Assembly: GCA_002803225.1 (NCBI GenBank)
Contig: NXFV01001071.1
Coordinates: forward strand, 1 to 45,081
Length of the DNA stretch: 45,081 bases
Origin: Gamarada debralockiae
Taxonomy: Eukaryota; Ascomycota; Leotiomycetes; Helotiales; Hyphodiscaceae
Reading direction: 5' to 3'
Shown here: one piece after another, positions 1 to 10,292 of the stretch
How the letters are laid out: each line of letters starts with the position of its first letter
Position numbering within the stretch: position 1 is the stretch's first letter
The notes under the pieces: model-generated
What the model was told of the DNA's origin: nothing
What the model saw: the letters and a program-made list of their open reading frames with translations, nothing else
The model's database searches: none
Program-made: the position numbers and the translations under genes

Positions 1-330
1 GACTGGCTGGTGAAATTGGTTTCCTTGCCTTATTTGAGGATGCTGTGTCTGGATTCACACATTGATGAGTCGATCGCCATCTTCTCGTCCCGCAAAATCA
101 ACAAAGCAGCAGCGGTACTCAGAATGATAATCGCAGCGCTACTTCTCCTTGGCGTTATTATCGCCCTTTACCTCGTTAGTAGTAATAATCTGAAGCTAGG
201 ATTAGTTTGCGGTTTTACGACCGTATTTACTCTTATAATCTATCTCTTGACTAATGCTAGGAAGGGGGAGCTCTTCGCCTCGACTGCTGCGTATGTAACA
301 CTTGTCCTTCAAATTGTTTGCGATTCCTGA
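1..330 (+). CDS. DUF6594-type membrane protein, C-terminal fragment
   Basis: This is the 3' end of a gene that starts left of the window; the frame is open from base 1 to the stop at 328-330. The encoded tail has an FSSRKIN segment, then a hydrophobic helix (IIAALLLLGVIIALYLV), a short loop, a second helix (LGLVCGFTTVFTLIIYLL), the basic NARKGELF turn, and a final hydrophobic AAYVTLVLQIV stretch. That order (short helix, loop, helix, 'ARKxELFAxTAAYxxVL') is what I know from the C-terminus of fungal DUF6594 proteins, which are membrane proteins of unknown function often found near STAND-type genes. Everything upstream of the last ~109 residues is missing, so domain content beyond this is unknown. 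A GTG at 10 is not a credible start. Confidence 0.7.
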   Translation, partial: DWLVKLVSLPYLRMLCLDSHIDESIAIFSSRKINKAAAVLRMIIAALLLLGVIIALYLVSSNNLKLGLVCGFTTVFTLIIYLLTNARKGELFASTAAYVTLVLQIVCDS

Positions 331-814
331 GAGTTGACTTCGAACAGGTATGCGCCAGTGTTTATTGTGTTCGTGAGCGGAAATCTGGGTTCTGGCTTGT
401 CTTGTAGCACATGCCCGACTGGAGTTTGATGAGATGAGAAAATCTCAGGGCTATGAACCTAGCTCACGACTTTCCTACGGGTATAATTGCTTCATATAAC
501 CTGAATTGATGTTTTGGTGGACTACAGTCTTTAACCTAACCACCAAGGCTAGAATAGGGAGGATCCTTGCTAATTTGCTGCGTAGATGAAGACGATTCAA
601 CAAAAGGTCTGATGCACAGTTCTCGCCTGTCCGTGCTCATTCCCCGTTTCTGATACGGCTTATTGCCCATGCTTTGTCAAGTCACGTTCTTACTCTCCCT
701 TCTAACTAATTTGTCTATTAGGTAATCATAAAGCCACCAATGGAAGGAGTTTAGCTGTTAGATTGCAAGCCACCCCTCATCCATCCAATCTCACCTTTCT
801 GCTTCTCCCTGGTG
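331..814. other. Gene-free spacer
   Basis: I see no supported gene, repeat or RNA in this stretch between the DUF6594 fragment and the convergent protease-like gene. It presumably holds both 3' untranslated regions. Confidence 0.6.
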
Positions 815-3800
815 TTACTGAGACCTCACCCCGATACCGCCTATAAGCAGGCAACCCACCGCGATCCAATAGCTTGACACTGCAAAAGCACCCTGGATAT
901 CAGCCCTCGTCTGAGTCCACACGACAGAAAAGACCAAGCTCCCAGAAACCACGACCACTACTAGCAAGAAGTAGATGGTCCTCCAATGCCATCCCTCTTG
1001 GAAGCAATGCCCCACGCAAACTCGGGTCTGTTCGGTGTAACGAACAACTGTCCACTCATTCGCTTGGGGACTTGCTGGTAGACCCAGTCCTGAGTCTGGA
1101 TGGCGCATTCTGGCCGTAGAAAGTAGTGCATGAGGTAGTTCTCTTCGCCTAGCGGCGGGGCGAGATCAGCTGGGACTGGAGTGCAGCGATATTCAATGCC
1201 GACTCGTTCGGACGGTGGAAGGCAGACGCAGATTGTCTTACATGCCTGAGCGTGGTTTTGTACGATTGCGTACTGGCTGGCGTCGACTGTGAACTAGAAA
1301 TTTGGAGTGTTATTAAGGGAAGTGAGTTCTTGTAGAAGGATATGCGATACGTACTCTTGCGAGATGGATCTTCGTGACATAGCGCAGTGTGAACCATGAG
1401 GCATATGTTCTGTGACGGTAGTACGAACTTCTCAGGAGTGCAAAGAAATCCCGGTCTGACGATACTCCGTATAAAATCTCGTGGTGAAGCTTCGTCCCAA
1501 GCTTGCCATCGTTAATACACAATAGTAGGTAGAGAAGTTCCCCCGGAATTTCGAGCATAGGGCTGTTTATGTTGCGAATTGGCCTCGAAAGGACACCTCG
1601 CCCGCTAGGAAAGCCACCGCCTTCCTCGCGGCCATGAGGAGTCGGTGTGCTGCTACTGCTAGAGTCTGAAGGCGTCAAAGTCGTTTGGTTTCCTGCAACA
1701 GATAGCCTGGACTCTTGCGATGAGTTCACCTCTGGAGATAGAGAGTTCAGTCGATCTTGCAAGTCTCGGACAGCGCCCGGCCGTAACTCGACAAAATCAT
1801 CATGGAGAGTTTGGTGACATTGCTAGAAGACTGTTAGTTTCAGTCAAATATCCCACGGGAGTAGCAAAGTAGAGACTTACGCAAGTAATTCGCATGCGTT
1901 TCTTGCCTACAGGCAGTGTTTCATCTCTCAGAGCTTGATAACGTTGAAAAATTGACTGTAGGATGAAGTCTACCAGCTCAGGCAGGACAAGAAATTCTGC
2001 CTCTTGTGTTAATACAGGTAGAGCAGCCGGAAGTATGGTGTCAAAACAGGTCGTCTAACTTACTCGGCATTCTTTGTCTATCTATATCGCGGATAGCTGA
2101 ATTTATGAGCCCAACATTAGCATGAGAGTCAACGAGCTCTTGCAAACTACCCCTCAAATTCCTTAATGGTGTTCCATCTGCCAAGAATCCCCTAAGACCA
2201 ATGACCATGTCAATGGAATCGTTGTTATGGCGTAGGATTCCTTGTACTCTCTCACGCGGCTCTGCATCACCAACACCTGTCCTATCTTTTCCGATCTCCT
2301 CTTGCGGCGCGTTGACCTGCTTTGAAGAACTTTGGCGACTGCTTTCCGAATTTGTAGAGGTTGAACGCTGGATGTCGTGTACTTCAACATATCGAACGAG
2401 TTGACGTCTCTCCTGTCGCAGAATCATAGACTCCGCAATACTTCCTGCATTCTCAGCGACAAATTCAGAACCATCCAGCTGTCTCGGGGTTTCAGCCGTT
2501 CTCTTCAACTCTGTAGAATAGGACTTCAACATGCCCGTCAGCCTTGTTGATAAGTCGTGCCTTTTCAGCCCTAATTCCGACGTTCCGAATTGGAGAAGTG
2601 GTTGTAAGTGGCTATCATCTGAGAGGATTTCAGCAAGTAGCTCGATTGCTGGCACCTCGTCGACTGTTGACACAGACGTATCTGATTCTTCGCAGCTACT
2701 GTCGAAGATGTCTGTCAACAAAGTGGATTCGTCTGAAGAGTCTACTTCATTCGGTTCTGAAGGCCTGGAAGTAGTTTCGAATTTATACTGATCTTGGATG
2801 AGATACTCGGAATTGTCAACAGACGGGCTGGATTGCTTCAGTGCTTCGGGTACCCCTGAGCCAATGATGGACCCTTTCCCAGAGTCAGAAGTTCTGGCAG
2901 TTTGGTAGGCCAATTTCGGCCTCCCAAGTTCCGGACGTCGTGCCTCTATGTCATCGAATACGTCCGTGATAGCTGTGAAGAGTGCGATCTTTCGCGGAGG
3001 AGTTCCGAAATATGAGCCTCTCCCCCACAGTTGGCCAACTAACTTATTCGTCTGGACATCGACAACACCTGCTCCGGAGTCTCCAGGGATACCGGTGCCA
3101 CTGGTCGCCCACTCCTCTTCAGTCGAGACCGAGTCGATATTCTCGAGAAACCACTCCATTGTAGTTCCTTTGCTCTCACCTTTCACCACGGCTGGCACTT
3201 GGCCGATTCGAGCATATTTGAAGCCGCTCGTCCTGCCGACGGTGTACACCATCCGTCCTGGCACTGGAGTTGTGATATCCAGAACCGGCACTGGGGGCCT
3301 CTTCCTACGTTTGGCTGTGACCTGCTCGTATTCGTTTTGCTGTTCGGCTGGGATATTTTCACAAAGTGCCCAGTCTGTTGTGACATGTGTGTCAAGTCCG
3401 AAGACTTTTGACATGCTTCCAGACTTTCCAATGGACCTATAACCCTTACCCGAGAATGCTCTTAATTTGGAAAAAATGCTTTTCTCATTAGATTCGCTTG
3501 CGATTTCATTTTTCGTGCAGTGTTTCAATCGCTCCGAAGAGACTGCTTTCTCCCCATCATTGTGGTCCCTCGCTACTTTCGAGTGTCCTTCAGTATTTTC
3601 TTCCGTTTCTCCATGGTTGTCATTGAAGATATGGTAGTTGACAAGGTAGCATGAAGTATTATCATTGACGACGACCTTCGGTCCCAGAGTCGCGCAACCA
3701 CTGAAGGCATTCGATAGCCCTCGCCGGTTTCGTACTCTCGGTCGCAAGGGCCGCTGCCTGACGTCCATAGAACTCGCGCTAGTAGTTGAGAAAAAGCCAA

Positions 3801-3933
3801 CCTCGAGAGGTTGGTTTTCGATATAGGCATCTCGGTCGGAGCGCACATCTTCCGACCCAGAGGAAGGAGTCCGCGCCCCTTTAAGTCGGATCCGCCCCTT
3901 TATGGGTTTCGGTTGTGTTGAAACCAGTGGCAT
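815..3933 (-). pseudogene. Trypsin-like domain plus C-terminal membrane region protein, frameshifted in last exon
   Basis: Four exons on the minus strand: 3933-2064, 2002-1881, 1822-1355 and 1293-815. Introns 2063-2003, 1880-1823 and 1354-1294 all have GT-AG ends and keep phase. The N-terminal half carries a trypsin-like signature: His in VNYHIF (residue ~101), Asp in TDWAL (~187) and Ser in GIPGDSGAG (~286), so the triad looks intact. The middle is Ser/Glu-rich and low complexity. The second half follows a fungal pattern I have seen in uncharacterised proteins (DDFVELRPGA, DRDFFALLRSSYYRHR, CTPVPADLAPPLG, LMHYF) and should end in EGWHWRTIYFLL, a transmembrane segment, DIQGAFAVSSYW and a second hydrophobic segment. 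One base is missing near 1006, so the reading frame stops at 961-963 (about 930 residues) before both membrane helices; the helices lie in another frame, ending at 815. Full length would be about 979 residues. Substrate and role are unknown. Confidence 0.7.
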
Positions 3934-4709
3934 CCTGGACCAATGTTCTCTCGCACATACGAAAGGAACTTGGCAAATAGACGGCTGAAGATCTCGGTTG
4001 CGTATTTTAGCCTAGGTTAATGATGGACGATTTGCAGTGGCGTGGTGTCTGGAGTTGGGTATGAGCGCGAACTGCAACCTCACACCGCAGAAAAGTAAAA
4101 CGTCTGGAAGATGAAATATGTAAAGTTAAAAGAATGCCCCGGTTTACATGAAGTAGAGAAACAACGCGTCAATGCTTTCAGGCGTTCGGAAGTTACACAG
4201 CCACCATGAACTGTACGCGTTGTGCTGCAGTGACGCGTTTCATTGGCTGTGAAGCCACCGCCATTACAACCGTACAACTAACTAGTGTGGCGTTAGCTTT
4301 TTTCCCCCTGCCTCTTCGATTTTTTGAAAATACCTAGAATTGACCCACTTATCACACCACAGATAGAGCTCTAGGCTGCTTAGTACTTAAGATAATTAAT
4401 AAATATACTGATGAGTCTAACGTAACTCATGCCGACATAAAGAGAGGGGAGCAGACTTTTGACTATCGTAACGTCAAGATAAACGCCGGCATTGGTAGTG
4501 CGCCACTGCTGGGCAAGAAGAAGGAAGTCAGTCGGGCTTCAGTTTCCATCCTCACGTCCGGAGATTTCTTTGAGGTCATCCGGAATGGCATCCAAAGTCT
4601 CTCTCATGGTCCATCCTACAGTCTGAGGTCTGAAGAAATCTTTAAAAGTTGAGGTAATATATGGTACATTATTTGTTGTTAGATTCTTCATCTCCCAGTA
4701 GCTGTGGAG
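3934..4709. other. Gene-free spacer upstream of protease-like gene
   Basis: Only short chance ORFs are visible. The first few hundred bases upstream of the start at 3933 should hold the promoter of the minus-strand protease-like gene. Confidence 0.5.
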
Positions 4710-5009
4710 TCAGCGGCGTTCGAAGGGCGTAGTCGCGATAGATCCGTGCACTCGATTCGCTCCTGAAGAGAGGCTTAGGAGGACATCTTGGATATAATTC
4801 AAGACTTTAGATAGGTTTGAATGCAAACAATTCTCGAGGGGCGGATAAAAAGACTGGTGATAAACAAGGAAGGAAGGAAAATCATCAATGCCCGCCAAAT
4901 CCTCGCACATATCGCAGTCAATAGGCGAGACACACCTCCACACCTTCTCGCCTGAGCTCTGGTCTTCGGCAGAGCTAACTGGTCGAAGGACCTCTGATGA
5001 CACCAGCAT
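4710..5009 (-). CDS. Small ORF, unrecognised
   Basis: A 99-codon ORF starting at an ATG. The product is Cys-containing in its first half (RCVSPIDCDMCEDL) and otherwise without features I recognise. No signal peptide or membrane segment is visible. It could be a small gene, an exon of a decayed gene that includes the open stretch at 5570-5881, or chance. Confidence 0.2.
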   Translation of the reverse strand: MLVSSEVLRPVSSAEDQSSGEKVWRCVSPIDCDMCEDLAGIDDFPSFLVYHQSFYPPLENCLHSNLSKVLNYIQDVLLSLSSGANRVHGSIATTPFERR

Positions 5010-5569
5010 CTAAGCTCAAATACTTTACTCGTGTGCGATCTCGCTCGGAGATAATTGTTTTCTCTGTCGTGACTTTAAGACTAGACTACAGATAGGTCTC
5101 TTAGCCATTGTCGTTTCATCAGTCGACAAACGTTACTATTATTTGAATCCTGAATTGTGGAAAGGAAAGCAAATGAAAGTCCCTGAGCACCTGGGCTCGG
5201 TTTGAAACTGTGATAGAAACAATATAAATCCAGTATGAAGTGACCACGTATTGCGAATGCTGCCCGTCGACCAGCCCGCGGTGCAGTTCCGGAGGTTATC
5301 CTCAAATCGACCATTTTGAGATGTATGACTGTCCCCATATTTGATAACATTTATAGCGTTATAGATGAAAGTGAGACTTGCCAATCTAGTCTAGGTGTGC
5401 CCGGGAAATTTGAATATCTAATCTAGATATGTCCCGTGAATTGAGCACAAGACTAGGCAGTCCCATATCACATGACATAGTCGAAAAGGGCTTTGGTTTG
5501 AGAATGAAGACTACCAAGTCCATACATCGAAGCATCCGGATGGAATATGCTCAAGGAGACTCTGGTCAC

Positions 5570-5881
5570 TTAACGAAAGCCGAAGGACAAGACGCATTTG
5601 CTACTATGCGGCATTTCGAGCATCTCAAAGGGCCGCATATTATAATGTCTGACGCTCAATGCCCCATCTTTATTTGATTCCTGATCAGCCAGCATGAAAC
5701 CAACAAGCGGAGAGTCTTTTAAGAAAGTGTACGAAGATGTCGAACCTGACATGATATCAAGAAATTCAGCCTCGAAGTCGGCACGGAACCATGGCCCGCC
5801 AATATCGAAACGCTCTGTCCAAAAAGGCTCCTTGAGATGATTTAAAAGTCGAAATAACGTAGGGCATTCACCAGATCGTAG
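5570..5881 (-). pseudogene. Possible gene remnant, unrecognised
   Basis: The minus strand is open here for 103 codons, and the stretch 5881-5690 looks protein-like (SGECPTLFRLLNHLKEPFW, then GGPWFRADFEAEFLDIM and SPLVGFMLADQES). Its amino-acid composition resembles a conserved globular fragment more than its surroundings do. The frame is closed upstream by a stop at 5882-5884 and I find no matching exons. I do not recognise the family. Confidence 0.25.
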
Positions 5882-7214
5882 TTACTCCAAAAGGGTGATC
5901 CGTCTTTCGGGACCGTGCGACGGAGGTGGTCTATAATTTACATGCTAAGTATAAATTTCCAATCCTAATGATCAACGCGGGGTTCCATTCCGGAAACAAA
6001 CGCCAAGCAAGCAAACTCCCGGGATTTTTGCGCCCTTCCGGAATCAGGCGTCCCGTCGTTGGGACACCATCGAGGAGCTAGGGCTCCCCCTGAGATTACC
6101 GAGAGCACATTCAGCGCATTCGGTACGAAATGGCCGGGTACCATTGGTCAAGTTAAAAGGATTTAGAGTAGTATTGCAATTTTCAAGGCCCATGTGCTGA
6201 GGAGGGTATGTTCTAAGCATCCTGCGCCTTTGTAGAAACTGTGCAGTGCGTGTGAATTGGAAATCGAAATTGAGGTGTGCACGTGTTTCGAGTTGAAATT
6301 TGATTTACAACTGCTAACGGATGAATCCCTGATTTAAAGAATTCATAGCAATAATATGCAGAGAAGTAAGATGTTGATTAAGTATTTGTTGTTTCGGGTG
6401 CAAAAACGAGGTAGTCAGAAAGCAAACTTTAGTGATGGCCTCGTTTGTGCAGCCTGAATCTCGGCCTTCGCTAGAACTGTTGGTATATATTTTATGTCAG
6501 TTGGGCGGGAAAAGACTCGATTGATTTCTAAAATATTAGGGGAGACAACCCTCTTTATGTTACAAGAAGAGCAAATAAAAGCTATACTTAATACGGCAAG
6601 GATCGGAATTCCAAACCACATTTTAATGCTAGGAAAAACTAGAGCCTTCAGGCATGTAAGTCTTCCCTTCCAAGTCCTTTTCAGAAACATATTCTAACAA
6701 TCAACAGTTGGTCAATTTGAAATGATAGTGGCCTATTCATTTCAAATTAACCAAACACTTGAACTCTTGAAAATTTGTTAGGGGAAATCAACTCTCCACA
6801 TCATCTGCTTCTGGCATTGAATACAGTACTAGACAATAAGTCTCCGGGATTTCGCCACACCTCAAAAATGCTAGAACTTTAGCGACTTATAATTCCACAC
6901 CAAGGTTTATTTATCACTTGCGCTTTGGTATTTAACTTGATTGGAAGGAAATTAATTAGCCATAAAAAGGGTGCGACTTTATAGCTTTACTTAATAGGAA
7001 ATTAAGTAAGATTATCTAAAAGGGTGGATTTTGACCCCTCTCTCTTCCCACTTATATTATACAACAACGCGAATTTATTTTAATATAATAAATAAGTAAT
7101 ATTTATATAGCATACTTAATCCTTAAATAATTATCTTTTAAAGTTATTAAAATAAAAAGGTCTAAAGCCAGGAGTATGATTTTCATACCCCGAATTTCGC
7201 TTAAAACACATATA
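5882..7214. other. Gene-free, increasingly AT-rich region
   Basis: No gene is supported. AT content rises from about 6.7 kb onward, toward the MITE. Short ORFs at 6415-6697 on both strands overlap each other and show no recognisable motif. Confidence 0.5.
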
Positions 7215-7485
7215 ACGAGCCTATCCGCATAAGTCCGTGTTTTTAGGGGCAAAGTGCCCTAAAGAAAATTTTAACTTAACCAATTCTTTATATAAATATA
7301 CAAGTTCAATTGTCAGTCTTATTTAGCGTCTTTTGTCTTTCATCATCTAAAGTTGTATAAGAATAACTCATAGTTATTTTGTAAGAATAAATTAAAATCG
7401 GTCACTTCGTCGGGATAAGGTCAAAATTAACGAAATCAGCCCCTGAAGAGTCGCTAAAAACACGGACTTATGAGGATAGGCTCGT
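7215..7485. mobile_element. MITE with 32-bp terminal inverted repeats
   Basis: Bases 7215-7246 and 7454-7485 are inverted copies of each other with one mismatch (31 of 32). The arms begin ACGAGCCTATCC and end TTTTTAG on the inner side. The 271-bp unit has no coding capacity, which fits a non-autonomous DNA transposon. A TA dinucleotide lies immediately outside the left arm and at the right border (7485-7486, sharing the last arm base), which would suit a Tc1/mariner-type TA target, but the exact border is ambiguous by a base. Confidence 0.8.
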
Positions 7486-8480
7486 AAAATCAAGCATTCT
7501 CAAGATTACCTAAATTTAGACCTTTCTAAAAACACAACTATTTAATTAATTAAAAAGCAGAAAAAGCAGAAAAAGCAGAATTAAATATCAAGTTCTAATT
7601 AATAATTCTTATAATTATTATAATTATTGGAAATCTCCATGTATGCCTTTTATTATAGGGAAGGTGATGAGTTTTGGTGTATTTTAGCCGAATCACGGAA
7701 ACTTATGTTGACCTACTGTATATCCCAGCGGAAGGGGTATCCGTCATTATGTAGCTAAAATAGAGCGCCGCATCTTTACACGCGTACGGCGATTGTGACT
7801 ATTTTAATAATCCGGGTGCAGCGCAAGAAAACCGAAATGTCAGCGCTAAGTGACGAAAAGCTGAAAGCTGGCCTTGCCTTGGAACAGATGAAGCTCGAGT
7901 TTTCAAAACATTTAGTTAGCAGAGCATCAGATTTCGTTCGGTCATTATTTTTCAACAATCAACTCATGGTGCTTTCATTTTCGTTCATGAGGCAAAGCTT
8001 CTAGGCATGCGTCGATAGCTGGATTTCCTCTCCTCGATTCGACATTCCGAATCGGGAGGGTATGCTCCTCAATACCCACAGTAACCCGTCGTACTCAATT
8101 ACCCAATTAATCAGTTCTCTGAATTGCATTGAATGAACACTGGCTTCCCGAACAGCCTATGAACACGCAAACAGTTTCCCAAAGTGACATAAGCACTGTT
8201 CTATTTGGACGTCGCTAAGGCTCGGATCTCGCTGAGACCCAATTTTACAAGGCTTTGATAGGTGGTGGCGCAATCATTGCCACAACGGTTTTAAAGCCCG
8301 TGAGATTTTGGAGAGGCTCATGTGGGGGCGAGGGGTGCTTAGGTTCGGCTTCGTGGTAAAGAAGGTTGAATGCCACTTTCACAAGACTATTTTGTTGTCC
8401 CAAGTTTAACCCGCCGTTGTCAAATCTAGTTCTCCGACTCAATTGACAGAATGGAGTAAGTAGTTACAATTCACAGCCAG
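7486..8480. other. Spacer with short microsatellite; possible lost 5' exon of the hydrolase
   Basis: At about 7552-7580 a 9-bp AAAAAGCAG-like unit is repeated three times. On the plus strand, about 8225-8345 reads a hydrophobic GGGAIIATTVLKPVRFW segment without an ATG; it could be a decayed N-terminal membrane helix of the downstream hydrolase. Nothing else is supported. Confidence 0.3.
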
Positions 8481-9503
8481 ATGAGAATACTGATAGATGG
8501 TCCTAGGCCTCCTAAACTTACCACAGATGAGACGTACAAGAAAAATGTCACAGCTCAAGGACTGCCCGTAGACATTGAAACTTTCGATGGCTTCAGTCTT
8601 TGCTGGATTGGTTCGAGGGATGCCAAACATGTCATTCTCTACACTTGCGGAGGAGGATTGATCATGCACGCGTATGATGCGCACATCATAAACTTGATCA
8701 ATGGGTACAAAACAATGAAAGCAAACGGCCAAGATGTCGCAATCGCAGTTCTAGCTTACGGTAACCTGCCCCGAGCTCCTCATCGCGAACTTGAAGCTGA
8801 GCTATACTAGGCATCTGTCCAGGCGCACCATATCCAACCCAACTCCGCCAAATGGTCGCAACAGTCCAACATCTCCTCAAATCACGAGCACCTGAGACTA
8901 TCAACTTCTCGGGCGACAGTGCAGGTGGGATGCTGATCATCGCCTTTCTCCTGCACCATGCACGCCCCCACCCCTCCGTCGCACCCTACACCATTCCCGC
9001 AGGCTCCCGTTTCGGCGAAGCTCTCCTCATCTCCCCCGGCGCACCAGTGATCACGCAAACAGCATCAATGCTCCAAGAGCCCAACCACGATATCATCACC
9101 CCTGAGATGGGTAATCAGATGTGGGCTGTCATCACCAGCACGAGTGAAGAGGGGATCGAGATGCCAAATCCGTGGATTGCAAGTTCGAGTGCGCCTGAGG
9201 AGTGGTGGAAGAGCTTGCCAGTGGGACAGGTGAAGATTGTGGTCGGTGGGTATGAGGTGTTGAGAGACGATATTGCGATTTGGTCGGGATACCTCAAAGT
9301 GAGTGATCTGGAAATTTTAGCCATTGGAACTGACGGATATGCTAACTTTGGGATTGCAGAAACATCACGACAAGTCTGTCGAAATTCATGTTTTCCCTGA
9401 TGAAATTCATGAGCAGACTCTCATTGATCTCATGACGGGCGTGCCTGAGGATAAAGCCTCTACGAAGTACTGGAAGAAGTGGTTCCAAGATTTCAAAGCT
9501 TAA
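8481..9503 (+). CDS. Alpha/beta hydrolase (HSL/steryl-acetyl-hydrolase-like), atypical oxyanion motif
   Basis: Three exons, 8481-8760, 8811-9298 and 9360-9503, joined by GT-AG introns of 50 and 61 bp; the frame is kept throughout and gives 303 residues. Splicing the first intron restores the family's AYGxCPGAPYPTQL run. Family features: hydrolase strand WIGSRDAKHVILY, then CGGG (residues 56-59) where the HSL-type families normally have HGGG, nucleophile elbow GDSAGG (Ser130), acid at Asp246 or Asp247 in GGYEVLRDD, and His273 in FPDEIHEQ. The triad therefore looks intact, while the oxyanion-loop His is replaced by Cys. The protein is shorter at the N-terminus than relatives that carry a membrane helix there, so the start may be lost or the ATG at 8481 secondary. 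Likely an esterase or deacetylase acting on hydrophobic esters; the substrate is unknown. Confidence 0.7.
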
Positions 9504-10292
9504 TTAGATTTCAATGTTTGAAGGTGCCAAATTTTATAAAATCTCTCGACAAGTTTGGTCTCTCAATTGCTACTATTTTTCAACCCTGGCCCCGTCCGTT
9601 TGCTAATCACCAGCAATGCATGCCTCACGCGCCGCATCATTTCTTCCTTCCCATATCATTCACAGTAAGCAAATTATTCTTCCAAACTCCCCTGCGGCGT
9701 AGCGGTCTTCTTTATTACTTCCAAAAGACTGACATCTAATAGACCTGCCCGAATTCCCTCCAACTACCAACCCTTCAACTGGCTTCAAAGCACTGGTCTG
9801 ATCACCCAAAGAGTTGAAGCCTAAAGAAACTCTTGCAGACGACTACCTGGATACTAACATGACAGCTCGCTTTGATCGCAATGTAATTCCCGGGCCAGAA
9901 TGAACTTTGACGACATTTTAGACTGAAACCAGCAACGAACGGAATCTCGCTAATGGCCTGCAGCATGTACTTTGGAGACTCAAGCCTTCGATTGAGCTAT
10001 AGACTGTGACTTGAGAATTTACGACTGGGCTCGAAATTGAATGACTTAAATCTTGGAGCCTTGAGATAAGTTGTACTGCCGGCCAGTTCTTTTTAGCTGT
10101 TCAGTCACCAAACTTCGGAGGGTATTCCCTTTAGCTGGCATACAGATGAACTTGAATGGCCCACGCCTTTTCAGGTGCTCAAGACTTGGATAACAAAGGT
10201 AAATGTATCCTCTCAGAAGGAAATATTTGAATCGTTGAGAGTGACTTATGTGATTCATATTTTACAGTCTACGTTTTTCTATAGCACAACAT
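9504..10292. other. Gene-free spacer
   Basis: It lies between the 3' ends of the hydrolase and ADE2, which are convergent. I see no supported gene. Confidence 0.6.

Noticed and set aside
2041..2063. Stop at 2041 as the true end of the protease-like gene
   Set aside because: A GTAAGT donor just upstream and an in-phase acceptor at 2003 join it to the downstream domain without loss of frame; the 630-residue version would be an intron-retention product.
7215..7485. Possible CRISPR-like repeat
   Set aside because: Only two copies, inverted rather than direct, with no spacers; the organism is a eukaryote. MITE explains it.
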